Counted from the first letter of the stretch, positions 28,741 through 39,592 are shown. The stretch is 64,000 nucleotides of DNA from Nocardia niwae NBRC 108934 = DSM 45340 (GCF_001613465.1 NZ_BDCK01000031.1:62001-126000), one strand, 5' to 3'. The notes: a model not told the origin generated them from the sequence alone. Numbers and translations: made by a program.

Positions 28741-29913
28741 ATGAAACTATCCTTGTCCCCCGACGACGTCGCCTTCCGCGACGAACTGCGCAAGTTCTAT
28801 CGGACCGAGATCCCGGCCGAGATCCGCGAGCGCGTCCGGGACGGCCGTGAGCTGTCCCGCGACGACATCGTCACCACGCACAAGATCCTCAACGACCACG
28901 GTCTCGCGGTGCCCAACTGGCCCGTGGAGTGGGGCGGCAAGGACTGGACGCCGATGCAGCGCCACATCTGGCAGGACGAGATGCAGCTGGCCTCGGTGCC
29001 GGAGCCGCTGACGTTCAACGCGCAGATGGTCGGCCCGGTGATCGCCCACTTCGGCTCGCAGGAGCTGAAGGAGCGTTTCCTGCCGCCCACCGCGGCGCTG
29101 GACATCTGGTGGTGCCAGGGCTTCTCCGAGCCGGACGCGGGCTCCGACCTGGCCTCGCTGCGCACCACAGCGGTCCGCGACGGCGATTCCTACATCGTCA
29201 ACGGCCAGAAGATCTGGACCACGCTGGCCCAGCACGCGGACTGGATCTTCTGCCTGGTGCGCACCGACCCCAGCGCTCCGAAGAAGCAGGCGGGTATCTC
29301 CTTCCTGCTGTTCGATGTCAAGTCGCCCGGTGTCACCATCCGCCCGATCAAGCTGATCGACGGCGGGCACGAGGTGAACGAGGTCTTCTTCGAGAACGTC
29401 CGGGTGCCCGCCGACCAGCTGGTCGGCGAGGAGAACATGGGCTGGACCTACGCCAAGTTCCTGCTCGGCAACGAGCGCACCGGCATCACCGGTGTCGGCC
29501 GCACCAAGGTCAAGCTCGGTGTGGCCAAGCAGTACGCGGCGAAGACCAAGTCGGGCAACGGCACGCTGCTGGAGGACCCGATCTTCGCGGCGCGGGTCGC
29601 CGAACTGGAGAACGAGCTGCTCGCGCTGGAGCTCACCCAGCTGCGCGTGGTGTCCAACTCGTCGGACGGCAAGCCGAATCCGGCGTCGTCGGTGCTGAAG
29701 CTGCGCGGTTCGGAGCTTCAGCAGGCGGCCACCGAGCTTCTGCTGGACATCGCGGGACCGGACGCCATCCCGGTGGGTGTGGACGACATCGCCTCGCCCG
29801 GCTGGGCGCAGCGCAGCGGCCCTTCCTACCTGAACTACCGCAAGACAACCATCTACGGAGGCTCCAGCGAGGTGCAGCGCACCATCATCGCCTCCACGAT
29901 CCTCGGATTGTGA
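28741..29913 (+). CDS. Acyl-CoA dehydrogenase (FadE-type), first of a pair
   Basis: 390 aa from ATG 28741, which has GGAG at 28731 with a 6-nt spacer (an ATG at 28735 is too close to that site). Conserved segments include WWCQGFSEPDAGSDLASLRTTA (FAD- and substrate-binding middle domain, shown here in full family context), GQKIWTTLAQHADW, and the C-terminal YRKTTIYGGSSEVQR. The next gene starts 9 nt downstream and encodes a second, shorter dehydrogenase. In steroid-degrading actinobacteria such adjacent pairs form alpha2beta2 heterotetramers that oxidise sterol side-chain CoA esters, and this pair has that size and order. The substrate is inference. Confidence 0.88.
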   Translation: MKLSLSPDDVAFRDELRKFYRTEIPAEIRERVRDGRELSRDDIVTTHKILNDHGLAVPNWPVEWGGKDWTPMQRHIWQDEMQLASVPEPLTFNAQMVGPVIAHFGSQELKERFLPPTAALDIWWCQGFSEPDAGSDLASLRTTAVRDGDSYIVNGQKIWTTLAQHADWIFCLVRTDPSAPKKQAGISFLLFDVKSPGVTIRPIKLIDGGHEVNEVFFENVRVPADQLVGEENMGWTYAKFLLGNERTGITGVGRTKVKLGVAKQYAAKTKSGNGTLLEDPIFAARVAELENELLALELTQLRVVSNSSDGKPNPASSVLKLRGSELQQAATELLLDIAGPDAIPVGVDDIASPGWAQRSGPSYLNYRKTTIYGGSSEVQRTIIASTILGL

Positions 29914-29922
29914 GGCGACATT

Positions 29923-31047
29923 ATGGATTTCGATCTCACCGATGAACAGGTCATGCTCCGCGACACGGTCCGTGACCTGCTCGCCCGCACCTACGACCCG
30001 GAATCGCGGCTCAAGGTCATCGACTCCGAACTCGGCTGGAGCCGCGACGTGTGGCGCCAGCTCGCCGAACTGGGCGTGCTCGGGCTGAGTTTCTCCGAGG
30101 AGGACGGTGGCGTCGGCGCCGGTCCCGAGGAGACGATGGTCGTGCTCGAGGAAGTGGGCCGCAGGCTCGCTCCGGAACCGATCCTGGACGCGGTGCTGGT
30201 GCCCGGTGGGCTGGTCGCCGCGGCGGGCAGCGCCGAACAGCGGCAGCGGATCCTGCCCGAGGTCGCGTCGGGCGCGAAGCTGCTCGCGTTCGCCCACGCC
30301 GAGCCGGGCGTGCGCTGGCCGGCGAGCGACTTGGCGACGACGGCCGCGGCCCAGGGTGATTCGTACACGCTGACCGGTGTGAAGAACCCTGTTCCGCACG
30401 GGGACAGCGCCGACGAACTCGTGGTGAGCGCCGCGCTGCCGGACGGCGGTGTGGGGCTGTTCCTGGTCGCGCCCGACGCGACGGGCGTGGTCCGCAAGTC
30501 CTACCGCACGGTGGACGGTCAGCGCGGCGCGCAGCTGGAACTGACCGACGCGCCCGCCGAGCGGCTCGGCGCGGCGGACGCGGCCGAGGCGATCGCCTCC
30601 GTACTCACCCACGCGCAGGCGAGCCTGTGCGCGGAGTCGGTCGGCGCGATGGAAGAGGCGTTGCGGCTGACCACGGATTACCTCAAGCAGCGCAAGCAGT
30701 TCGGCGTCACGCTGTCGAAGTTCCAGACGCTCACGCAGCGGGCGGCGAACATGTACGTCTCGCTGGAGCTGGCGCGCAGCATGAGCCTGTACGCCACGGC
30801 GTCGCTGGCGGACGGGTCCGGCGATCCGGTGATCGCCTCACGCGCCCGGTTGCAGGTCGGCCGCGCGGCCCGGCACATCGGGCAGGAGGCGATCCAGATG
30901 CACGGTGGCATCGGCGTCACCTCGGAGTACCCGGTGAGCCACTACGTGGCGCGGCTGACCGCGATCGAGCACACCCTCGGCAGCGGGCTCGAGCACCTGC
31001 GGGTGCTCAGCGACCGGGTCGGCGACTACGAGCTGCCCGAGCTGTAA
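29923..31047 (+). CDS. Acyl-CoA dehydrogenase (FadE-type), second of a pair
   Basis: 374 aa. The N-terminal helical domain (DLTDEQVMLRDTVRDLLA) and C-terminal helix bundle (LTTDYLKQRKQFGVTLSKFQ, then EAIQMHGGIGVTSEYPVSHY) are typical. The middle beta domain is more divergent than in its partner; the TEPxAGSD-type FAD loop reads AHAEPGVRWPASDLATTA, which suggests one subunit of the pair has lost part of its flavin site, as reported for heteromeric FadE enzymes. It starts 9 nt after its partner and ends just before a strong terminator hairpin. Confidence 0.87.
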   Translation: MDFDLTDEQVMLRDTVRDLLARTYDPESRLKVIDSELGWSRDVWRQLAELGVLGLSFSEEDGGVGAGPEETMVVLEEVGRRLAPEPILDAVLVPGGLVAAAGSAEQRQRILPEVASGAKLLAFAHAEPGVRWPASDLATTAAAQGDSYTLTGVKNPVPHGDSADELVVSAALPDGGVGLFLVAPDATGVVRKSYRTVDGQRGAQLELTDAPAERLGAADAAEAIASVLTHAQASLCAESVGAMEEALRLTTDYLKQRKQFGVTLSKFQTLTQRAANMYVSLELARSMSLYATASLADGSGDPVIASRARLQVGRAARHIGQEAIQMHGGIGVTSEYPVSHYVARLTAIEHTLGSGLEHLRVLSDRVGDYELPEL

Positions 31048-31054
31048 GGAGTGC

Positions 31055-31084
31055 CGCGGTGGTGCGTGCTTGCGCACCACCGCG
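31055..31084. terminator. Bidirectional hairpin terminator
   Basis: CGCGGTGGTGCG (31055-31066) and CGCACCACCGCG (31073-31084) form a perfect 12-bp stem with a 6-nt loop. It fills the 39-nt gap between the convergent ends of the second acyl-CoA dehydrogenase and the lipoprotein gene. No U-tract, which is usual for high-GC actinobacterial terminators. Confidence 0.75.
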
Positions 31085-31086
31085 TC

Positions 31087-31518
31087 TCACTCGTCGGCAC
31101 CGTCCGGGGTGGTCCGCAGTTGCGTGGGCGCCTCGTCCGCCGATTCGCCGGTAGGCGTCCGGGCGGTGGGCGGCCTGGGGTCCTCGGTCGGCGGGGCCTG
31201 CGAGGTGTCCTCGTGCGGATTCCGCGGGGACGGCTCGGCGGTGGTGCTGCTCATGAAGCCCGCGAAGGGGGTCGGGTGCCGCTGGTCGGCCGGTGCGATC
31301 CGCCAAGTGGGCGACGGCGGGATGACGACCCTGGGAGTCGTCGATCCGGAGGTGCTTTCGTGGACCACGGGTTCGGCGTACTCGCCCGCTTTCAGTGGCG
31401 GCGGCGGTACGTAGGTGTCCTGCTTGCCGACGCCGCAGGCGCCGATCAGGACGAGCCCGATGGAAACCGCTCCCACGGCGATCGCCGGACCGGCGATCTT
31501 GGCCCTGCTGCTTTCCAA
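31087..31518 (-). CDS. Putative lipoprotein with Pro/Thr-rich tail
   Basis: 143 aa. A short basic start, a hydrophobic segment (AGPAIAVGAVSIGLVLI) and a lipobox LIGAC (Cys28) predict lipidation and attachment to the outer face of the membrane. The remainder is low-complexity Pro/Thr/Glu/Ser with no domain. Function unknown. Convergent with the dehydrogenase pair. ATG 31518 is followed upstream by a 288-nt gap shared with the divergent small membrane protein gene. Confidence 0.65.
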   Translation of the reverse strand: MESSRAKIAGPAIAVGAVSIGLVLIGACGVGKQDTYVPPPPLKAGEYAEPVVHESTSGSTTPRVVIPPSPTWRIAPADQRHPTPFAGFMSSTTAEPSPRNPHEDTSQAPPTEDPRPPTARTPTGESADEAPTQLRTTPDGADE

Positions 31519-31762
31519 CGGTGACGCTCCTCGTGTGTATCGAGTGGACTCACCTTACTCGAGGCCGGACGGTCCGGCGAGGCGAGTGGTCGCTGGGGAT
31601 ACGCCGGGCGGCGCAAATAAAACAGTTCTGCTTCAGATATCGAATTGGTCTCTTCGGCGTGTCGTGGGCACGTGTCGCTATCTTCCGGCGTGCCGGGGTC
31701 GTAGCGTGTGTGAGCAAAGTTACGCGTGAGACGCCGGTTTAAGGATGAGAGACACGTTGTGT

Positions 31763-31783
31763 GAGAACGTGATAGTGGTTCTC
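31763..31783. promoter_or_regulatory. Inverted repeat upstream of the 92-aa membrane protein gene
   Basis: GAGAAC and GTTCTC form perfect 6-bp arms around a 9-nt spacer, ending 23 nt before the ATG at 31807. The surrounding gap (31519-31806) is AT-richer than its neighbours (for example AATAAAACAG near 31617-31626) and is probably a divergent promoter region. Operator role is inference. Confidence 0.35.
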
Positions 31784-31806
31784 TGACCGGCGTCATCGAG
31801 GAGTAG

Positions 31807-32085
31807 ATGATGGGAGCTTACTCGACAGCGTCGCGGCGTGGTTCATCCCGCGCCGCGGAAGATGCGGTGTCGGCAACGGCGCAGCATCCCGCGTCGAATC
31901 AGCAGGGCGTGTTCACGATCGTGTCGCGGACGTTCGCCTGGCTGTTCTTCATCGGCGGACTCGTCGGGGCGGTGCTCGGCATCGCCGGCCTGCACGTCGA
32001 GATCACGGTCGCCGGACTCATTCTCGCCTGCACCGCGGGACTGGTCCTGCTCAAACTCCGCGCAGGTGGTGGCGAAGCCGACTGA
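31807..32085 (+). CDS. Small membrane protein with two transmembrane helices
   Basis: 92 aa. A polar N-terminus of about 33 residues precedes two hydrophobic helices (TFAWLFFIGGLVGAVLGIAG and ITVAGLILACTAGLVLLKL) joined by a short loop. GAGGAG lies just upstream of tandem ATG codons (31807 and 31810). No family recognised; similar small two-helix proteins are common and uncharacterised in mycolic-acid bacteria. Confidence 0.6.
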   Translation: MMGAYSTASRRGSSRAAEDAVSATAQHPASNQQGVFTIVSRTFAWLFFIGGLVGAVLGIAGLHVEITVAGLILACTAGLVLLKLRAGGGEAD

Positions 32086-32175
32086 CGCGAAACCGTCCGG
32101 TCGCTCGGCGACCGGACCGGCCTCGGACGCGAGAAACGAAAGGCGCACAACACTTCAGGCGCCTACCGTGATTCC

Positions 32176-33006
32176 ATGAGGATCGAGATCACCACCGACG
32201 CCGCCGAGTTCCGCTCGGTCGCGGGGTCGTTCCTGCTCCGCGAGCCGCTGCGGCACACCGTGCTCACCACGAGCGTCGCCAACCACGTCACGGGCATGGA
32301 TGCCCCGGCCGGGACATCGCGATTCCTGTCGGTCCACGGCGCGGACTCCGCGGTGGTCGGCGCCGCCATGCGCGTGGCCGGTCGCGACGTGTATCTCGGC
32401 GCGCTACCGCCCGACGGCATTCCCGCGGTGGCTCGCGCGCTGGCCGACGTCGTTCCCGCGAGCGCGGGCGTCGAGGGCGTCGTCGCGGACGCGACCGCGT
32501 TCGCCCAGCACTGGTGCGCACTGCTGGGGAAGAGTTTTCACCAGTCGTACGTCGTCCGGCTGCACCGGCTGGGCGCGCTGCGGATCCCGGAGGTGGCCGG
32601 AGCGCCGCGCCGCGCCCGGGAATCCGATGTCGCGCTGTGCCGGGACTGGCTGGCGGCCATGCGCGAAGAGTCCGGGATGGCGTCCGGACTGGACGAAGCC
32701 GCGATCCGCCGCCGGGTGAACGCGGGCCGCTGGTGGCTGTGGGAACACGACGGGGAACCGGTCAGCCTTGCCGCGCATCAGATCCCGATCCAGGGCTGGT
32801 CCCGGATCGGGCCCGTCTACACCCCGCCGGACGCGCGCGGGCACGGTTACGCCTCCGCGGTGACCGCGCACGTCGCCGAGCTGCTGCGCGGCCAGAGCCT
32901 GGAGGTCTGCCTGTTCGCGGACACCGCCAATCCGACGGCCAACCGGATCTACCGGACGATCGGGTTCCACCCGACACACGAGTTCGCCCACTACGTCTTC
33001 GAATAA
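32176..33006 (+). CDS. GNAT-family N-acetyltransferase
   Basis: 276 aa. The C-terminal half carries the GNAT core: a strand region GWSRIGPVYTPP, acetyl-CoA pyrophosphate loop DARGHGYASAVTAHVAEL (motif A), and motif B CLFADTANPTANRIYRTIGF. The N-terminal half (about 1-130) is a divergent domain often found before a GNAT core in actinobacteria. Substrate unknown: protein, antibiotic or small amine. The 3' end overlaps the convergent MerR gene by 16 nt. Confidence 0.87.
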   Translation: MRIEITTDAAEFRSVAGSFLLREPLRHTVLTTSVANHVTGMDAPAGTSRFLSVHGADSAVVGAAMRVAGRDVYLGALPPDGIPAVARALADVVPASAGVEGVVADATAFAQHWCALLGKSFHQSYVVRLHRLGALRIPEVAGAPRRARESDVALCRDWLAAMREESGMASGLDEAAIRRRVNAGRWWLWEHDGEPVSLAAHQIPIQGWSRIGPVYTPPDARGHGYASAVTAHVAELLRGQSLEVCLFADTANPTANRIYRTIGFHPTHEFAHYVFE

Positions 33007-33938
33007 CCGGCGAGGTCGGTGCGCAGGGCGGCGGTGAACCAGGCGAACACCGGCCTCAGGCTCGGCGGTGCGGGCCAGCCGTTGATCACCGCGAGCAATT
33101 GCCAGTACCGCTCCACGCGTGCGTCGTCGGCCACCTGCAGACGAGTCAGCATCCACTCGCGCAGCGCGCGATCGTCGGGCCTGCCGAAGGTGGCCGCGTA
33201 ACGCTCGGCGAGATCGGCGACCAACCCTGCCGCCGCGGAGGACTCGGGCGGGATTCCCGCCGCGACGGCCGCCCCGACCCGGTCGCGCACGGCCTCGGTG
33301 AGATGGTGGTGCAGACCCGTCGCGTCACCTTCGGCGCGTTCGCGCGCTTGATACTCGGCCATCCGCCGGATCGCCGCGCGAAAGCCGGGGTCGGTGGTCA
33401 GTTCCGCCAGCTCCACCCACGCGGTCACCTGCGCGGGAGTGGGGTCGTCGGGCAAGTCGGGCAGTGTCGTCCGGATCAGCTCGGCGAGTTCCGGGTTGGC
33501 GTCCAGTCCGCCGAACGTGGCCTGCACGAAATCCTCGATCAGCCGATGACGTTCGGCGGCGGACAAAGTGACCAGCTTGTGCATGAGATCCAGCTCCTGT
33601 GGGGTCGCGGCCTGCCCGGCCACCGCACGCAGGACCGCACGCCGCTGACGCAGGATCCGGATCTGGGTGTCGAGTGCGTCGGCGTGCGCCGCGGCGACCT
33701 CGGTCAGCGACAGCTCGTGCGCGAGCACGCGGCGGACGGTGGCCAGGTCGAGTCCGAGAGCGCGCAGTGTCCGCACCATGTCCAGTTCCGCGAGCGCGCG
33801 GACGTCGTAGAGGCGGTAGCCGGCCGGGCTGAGTTCGGTGGGCAGGACGATGCCCTCGTCGGCGTAGAACCGGATCGTCTTGACGCTGAGTCCGGTTCGT
33901 TCGGCTACGGCTCCGATGGTGAAGCGGGTGTCGTCCAT
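32991..33938 (-). CDS. MerR-family transcriptional regulator
   Basis: 315 aa. The N-terminal winged HTH is clear (TIGAVAERTGLSVKTIRFYADEG, then AGYRLYD), followed by the dimerisation helix (about 75-115). The C-terminal 190 residues are helical and probably form a ligand-binding domain; they lack the cysteines of metal-sensing MerR proteins. Members of this group often control drug-response genes. The gene downstream on the same strand is a Ser/Thr kinase (33-nt gap), but the two need not be linked. Confidence 0.87.
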   Translation of the reverse strand: MDDTRFTIGAVAERTGLSVKTIRFYADEGIVLPTELSPAGYRLYDVRALAELDMVRTLRALGLDLATVRRVLAHELSLTEVAAAHADALDTQIRILRQRRAVLRAVAGQAATPQELDLMHKLVTLSAAERHRLIEDFVQATFGGLDANPELAELIRTTLPDLPDDPTPAQVTAWVELAELTTDPGFRAAIRRMAEYQARERAEGDATGLHHHLTEAVRDRVGAAVAAGIPPESSAAAGLVADLAERYAATFGRPDDRALREWMLTRLQVADDARVERYWQLLAVINGWPAPPSLRPVFAWFTAALRTDLAGYSKT

Positions 33939-33971
33939 ACGCCTACCCTCGCGTCTCCCCCTGGGGGAAGC

Positions 33972-35588
<1,617 letters not shown>

Positions 35589-35591
35589 CGG

Positions 35592-37427
35592 TCAGTTCAG
35601 CGGCGCCGAGCGCCACCAGCGCAGCGCCTCGTCGATGGTGGTGTGGGCGAAGCCGTCGGTGTACATCAGGTACTGGGTCCGATCCGGGTCGCCGGTGAAC
35701 GCGGTGACCAGCTTGGCGCCCTCGTCGACGTACTTGTAGTTGGTGTAGGTCTTTCCGCCGTTGGTGTCGGTGGACTTCGCGGCCGAGGAGGGCAGGCTCT
35801 TCAGCACCGCCTGGACGTCGGCCGGGGTCTTGTAGACGTAGATGCGGTAGTACGGGTCCTCGTTGTTGCCGCCCTTGAAGCAGCGCCACTGCGCGGCCCA
35901 GTCGCCGAAGTCCGGGTCGCCCTTCGACGGTGAGGGCGGCGAGCTGGGCGAGGCCAACCAGCACTCGGCGCCGTTGTAGCCGACCTCCTCCGTCTTGGAG
36001 GCGGGCACCATCCGCGGGAATTCCGCGCTGATCGATTCCGCTGTCGCGTCGACGAGGTTCGGCTTCACCGCCGAGGTGGTCGTGGTGCCGCCGTTGTTCG
36101 AACCCGAATCGGAGACGGCGCCGATGATGCCGAGCACCACCAGGATCAGTACGACCACGCCGACGGCCAGGCCGACGATCAACCCCGTGTTCTTCTTGGG
36201 TGGCGGGGCGGCCGAAAGGTGGGCGTGCGCGCCGTGCGGTGGCGCGGGCGGGGCGGCGAAGCCGGAGAAGTGCTGCGGGGGGTAGGGATTGGCGGCCGTC
36301 GGCTGCGGCGCGGGCCCGGTCTGCGGCCGCGAGCCCGCCACCGGCGCGGGCGGCGGAGTCGCCGGCGAGGCCGAGGCGGCGAGCGGGTTCGGACCACTGG
36401 CCTGCGGAGTGTGCACCGAGTGGCCGGGGCCGCTGACGTAGTGGCCCTGCGCCACCGGATACGGCGAGCCGGTGGCCGGGTTCTGCGGTCCGGTCGTCGG
36501 GCGCGGCCCGGCGGTCGGGTGCGGCCCGGCGGTCGGGTGCGGTGGACCGGTGACCGGACGGGGACCGCCCACCACCGGCATCGACGGAACGCTCGAACCG
36601 GTCAGCGCCTGCTTGGCGGCCGCGGCGAATTCCGCGCAGCTGCCATAGCGGTCGTCGGGTCGCTTGGCCATCGCCCTGGCCAGGACGCTGTCCAGCGCGA
36701 AGGACAACCCGGGCCGGACACTGCTCAGCGCGGGCGGCGCTCCCTGCAGATGCCCCTGGATGACCGCGGCCGGGTTGGTCGCGGAGAACGGTCCGGTGCC
36801 GGTGAACAACCAGAACAGCGAGCAGGCCAGCGAATACTGGTCGGAGCGGTGGTCGAGCGAGGCGCCGGTGAGCTGCTCGGGCGAGGCGTAGGCGAGCGTC
36901 GCCGTGAACGTGCCGGTCTGTGTGAGATGACCGGTGTCGTCGCGCAGCCGCGCGATGCCGAAGTCGGTGAGGTACACCCGCTCGCCGCGACCGGCGCTGG
37001 AGCGCGCCAGCAGGATGTTGGCGGGTTTCACGTCCCGGTGCAGCACGCCGTTGCCATGCGCGTAGTCCAACGCGTCGGCGGTCTCCTTGATGATCTGCAC
37101 CGCGCGTTCGGGCGGCAGCGACTTCGGCTCCACCGAGGCGGCGTCGATGCCGTCGACGTACTGCATCGAGATCCACAGCTGCTCGTCCTCGAGCCCGCGG
37201 TCGTAGACCGTGACGATGTTGGGGTGATCGAGCTGGGCGACCAGGTCCGCCTCCCGTTCGAACCGCGCCCGCACCTCCTTGTCGAAGAACATCTCCCGAT
37301 TCAGCAGCTTCAGCGCGGTCATCCGCGGCAGCCGCGGATGTTTCGCCAGATAGACCGAGCCCATGCCACCGCGGCCGAGTTGCCGCTCGATGACATAGCC
37401 GGCGAAAACGTCACCGCTGGCCAGCAT
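35592..37427 (-). CDS. Membrane Ser/Thr protein kinase B (middle of three tandem kinases)
   Basis: 611 aa from ATG 37427 (GGAG 7 nt upstream); longer frames reach into the next gene's antisense and are not used. Kinase domain about 11-275 with Lys40, HRD (Asp132), DFG, and SPEQ. A 135-residue Pro/Gly/Thr-rich linker holds short tandem repeats. One transmembrane helix (about 414-437) precedes an extracellular domain with Cys489 (AECW) and Cys516 (WRCF) and the ending WWRSAPLN, matching kinase A. Activation-loop Thr residues are present (TQTGTFTATLAY). Cytoplasmic signalling from an unknown external cue is expected. Confidence 0.92.
   Translation of the reverse strand: MLASGDVFAGYVIERQLGRGGMGSVYLAKHPRLPRMTALKLLNREMFFDKEVRARFEREADLVAQLDHPNIVTVYDRGLEDEQLWISMQYVDGIDAASVEPKSLPPERAVQIIKETADALDYAHGNGVLHRDVKPANILLARSSAGRGERVYLTDFGIARLRDDTGHLTQTGTFTATLAYASPEQLTGASLDHRSDQYSLACSLFWLFTGTGPFSATNPAAVIQGHLQGAPPALSSVRPGLSFALDSVLARAMAKRPDDRYGSCAEFAAAAKQALTGSSVPSMPVVGGPRPVTGPPHPTAGPHPTAGPRPTTGPQNPATGSPYPVAQGHYVSGPGHSVHTPQASGPNPLAASASPATPPPAPVAGSRPQTGPAPQPTAANPYPPQHFSGFAAPPAPPHGAHAHLSAAPPPKKNTGLIVGLAVGVVVLILVVLGIIGAVSDSGSNNGGTTTTSAVKPNLVDATAESISAEFPRMVPASKTEEVGYNGAECWLASPSSPPSPSKGDPDFGDWAAQWRCFKGGNNEDPYYRIYVYKTPADVQAVLKSLPSSAAKSTDTNGGKTYTNYKYVDEGAKLVTAFTGDPDRTQYLMYTDGFAHTTIDEALRWWRSAPLN
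36503..36538. repeat. Exact 18-bp tandem repeat (two copies) in the kinase B linker
   Basis: The unit GCGGCCCGGCGGTCGGGT occurs twice back to back, with weaker copies on both sides. It encodes the Pro-rich steps of the type GPHPTA on the minus strand. Length variation between strains is plausible because the unit is in frame (6 codons). Confidence 0.7.
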
Positions 37428-37552
37428 GACTGCTCCACTTCCCGCCGCCCGCCGGGACCCACCGGCGAACAGGCGTACAGCAAAAGAACGCGTGGCCGGA
37501 GAAGGGTCCGACCACGGAAAACATCGAAACCATAGCAGTAGTCGCGCCTCGC

Positions 37553-38677
37553 CTATCGCTCGTCGAGCGTGGTGACGCACGGGCGATCGACGGGAGCCCG
37601 ACCGCCCGGCGGGGGCCTGGGGTCCGGAGGTTGCTGGTGCGGCCGCACCCCGGATCCCGGGCGCATGGGCAAGTTCGGTAGTTCGATCATGCCGGGGTGT
37701 ATGGGGCGGCGCGGCGGCAGGAATGCCGGCAGCGGCCGAGCGGTTTCCGGCCTCGGCCGGTGCTGCGGCGGGGGCGCGGGAGTACGGTGCGTCGGCGCGG
37801 TCGGGTGCCCGTCGGCGCGCGGGGCGGTCCGGTGCCCGGTGGGGTGGTCGGCGAGGGCATGTCTCGCCGCGGCGGCGAACTCGGCGCAACTGTCGAAGCG
37901 ATCCGCGGGCCGCTTGGCCATGGCGCGAGCCAGCACCTGATCCAGCGCGCGCGGCAGGCCGGGACGCCCGCGGCTCAGCAGCGGGATCGGCGCGTAGAGA
38001 TGGCTGTTCACCACAGCCGCGGGGTTGGCGCCAGGATACGGCGGCGCCCCGGTGAGCATCCAGAACAACGTGCACGCCAGCGAGTACTGATCGGCACGGT
38101 CGTCCAGCGGACGGCCGATCAGCTGTTCGGGGGCGCCGAAGGCGAGCGTCGCGGTGATGGTGCCCGACGAGCCGATCGTGGACTCCGCGCCGCGGATGCC
38201 CGCGATCCCGAAATCGGTGAGCAGTACCCGCTCCGGCTGCCCGATCGGCGCTTTGGCCAGCAGGATGTTGGCCGGTTTCACGTCGCGGTGCAGCACCTGG
38301 TTGGCGTGCGCGAAATCCAGCGCGGCGGCGGTATCGGCGACGATCTGCACCGCCCGGCCGGGAGCGAGCACGTCGACGTCCGCGCAAGAGGCGTCCGCGC
38401 CGGGCACGTACTGCATGGAGATCCACAGCTGCTGGTCCTCGGCGCCGCGGTCGAACACCGTGACGATGTTCGGGTGGTCGAGGCGCGCGACCAGATCGGC
38501 CTCGCGCTCGAATCGGCGCCGGATGCCGGTGTCGGCGTACAACTCCCGTTTGAGCAGCTTGAGCGCCGTCAGGCGGGGCAGGCGCGGATGCTGGGCCAGG
38601 TACACGGTGCCCATACCGCCCTGGCCGAGGACGCGCTTGATGAGGTAGCCCGCGAACACATCGCCGGTCTGCAACAC
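37553..38677 (-). CDS. Soluble Ser/Thr protein kinase C (first of three tandem kinases)
   Basis: 374 aa from GTG 38677 with AAGGGGG upstream. The kinase domain (about 11-275) is closely related to kinases A and B: LGQGGMGTVY, Lys40, HRDVKPANIL, DFGIAG, and FGAPEQ. The activation loop is shorter and lacks the TQTGTFTATL pattern (it reads ESTIGSSGTITATLAF). After residue 275 there is only a Pro/Arg/His-rich tail with no hydrophobic helix, so this paralogue is cytosolic and has lost, or never had, the sensor domain. It is divergent from the endonuclease IV gene over 123 nt. Confidence 0.9.
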   Translation of the reverse strand: MLQTGDVFAGYLIKRVLGQGGMGTVYLAQHPRLPRLTALKLLKRELYADTGIRRRFEREADLVARLDHPNIVTVFDRGAEDQQLWISMQYVPGADASCADVDVLAPGRAVQIVADTAAALDFAHANQVLHRDVKPANILLAKAPIGQPERVLLTDFGIAGIRGAESTIGSSGTITATLAFGAPEQLIGRPLDDRADQYSLACTLFWMLTGAPPYPGANPAAVVNSHLYAPIPLLSRGRPGLPRALDQVLARAMAKRPADRFDSCAEFAAAARHALADHPTGHRTAPRADGHPTAPTHRTPAPPPQHRPRPETARPLPAFLPPRRPIHPGMIELPNLPMRPGSGVRPHQQPPDPRPPPGGRAPVDRPCVTTLDER

Positions 38678-38800
38678 CGTTACACCCCCTTGTCGAGTCG
38701 AGCGCGCGGACACTATCCATGTATCTCGGCGAACCGTCGGGATGCAACAGTCGCGGCGCAACCTCGATTGTCGTCGGTAGCTGCCAGTACTGTGGCCCGC

Positions 38801-39571
38801 ATGCGCATTGGAGCACACGTCCGGCTCGACAGCGACCCGATCGGCTTCGGGGAGAGACTCGGCGCCGACGTCATCCAGATGTTCGTGGTCGATCCGCAGA
38901 GCTGGGACAAACCCACCCCCCACCCGCGGACCGAGGAGATTCTCGCCAGCCCGATCGATGTCGTGGTGCACTCCTCCTACCAGATCAACGTCGCGAGCCT
39001 GAACAATCGGCTGCGCATGCCCTCGCGCAACGCGGTGGCCCAGCAAGCGCGCGCGGCCGCCGAACTCGGCGCGTTCGGCTTGGTGGTGCACGGCGGGCAC
39101 GTGCGTTCCGACGCCGAGCTGGAGACCGGAATCGACAACTGGCGCAAACTGTTCGAGCGGCAGCAGGACAAGGGCGGTTTCGCGGTGCCGATCCTGATCG
39201 AGAACACCGCGGGCGGCAATCACGCCATGGCCAGGCATTTCGATGCCATCGCCCGGCTGTGGGACGCGGTCGGCGACTACGGCGCGGGTTTCTGCCTGGA
39301 CACCTGCCACGCCTGGGCGGGCGGCGAAGAACTCGTCGGCGTGGTGGACCGGATCAAGGCGATCACCGGGCGCATCGACTTGGTGCACCTGAACTCCTCG
39401 CGCGACGAGTTCAACTCCGGCGCCGACCGTCACGCCAACTTCTCCGACGGGACCATCGATCCGCAACTGCTCGCCGAGGTGTGCCGCACGGCGGGCGCTC
39501 CGGTGGTGCTGGAAACCCCGGGGGACGGCCTCGCGGAGGATTTGGCGTACTTGCGCGAGCACTGTGTTTGA
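38801..39571 (+). CDS. nfo: Endonuclease IV (AP endonuclease, family 2)
   Basis: 256 aa from ATG 38801. The TIM-barrel metal-site residues are recognisable: VVHSSYQINVAS, LVVHGGHVRS, ILIENTAGG, FCLDTCHAWAGG, LVHLNSSRDEFNSGADRHAN, and VVLETPG. Endonuclease IV cleaves DNA 5' to abasic sites in base-excision repair with a three-zinc centre. Length is near the 250-285 typical of the family. It is immediately followed by a structured intergenic region with hairpins. Confidence 0.93.
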   Translation: MRIGAHVRLDSDPIGFGERLGADVIQMFVVDPQSWDKPTPHPRTEEILASPIDVVVHSSYQINVASLNNRLRMPSRNAVAQQARAAAELGAFGLVVHGGHVRSDAELETGIDNWRKLFERQQDKGGFAVPILIENTAGGNHAMARHFDAIARLWDAVGDYGAGFCLDTCHAWAGGEELVGVVDRIKAITGRIDLVHLNSSRDEFNSGADRHANFSDGTIDPQLLAEVCRTAGAPVVLETPGDGLAEDLAYLREHCV

Positions 39572-39573
39572 TT

Positions 39574-39592
39574 GCAGCGCCTGCGGCGCTGC
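39574..39592. terminator. Hairpin directly after endonuclease IV
   Basis: GCAGCGCC-TGC-GGCGCTGC forms a perfect 8-bp stem with a 3-nt loop, starting 2 nt after the stop codon. Strong and well placed to be the terminator of the endonuclease gene, although no U-tract follows. The core CGCCTGCGGCG recurs 45 nt further on inside the larger inverted repeat. Confidence 0.6.
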
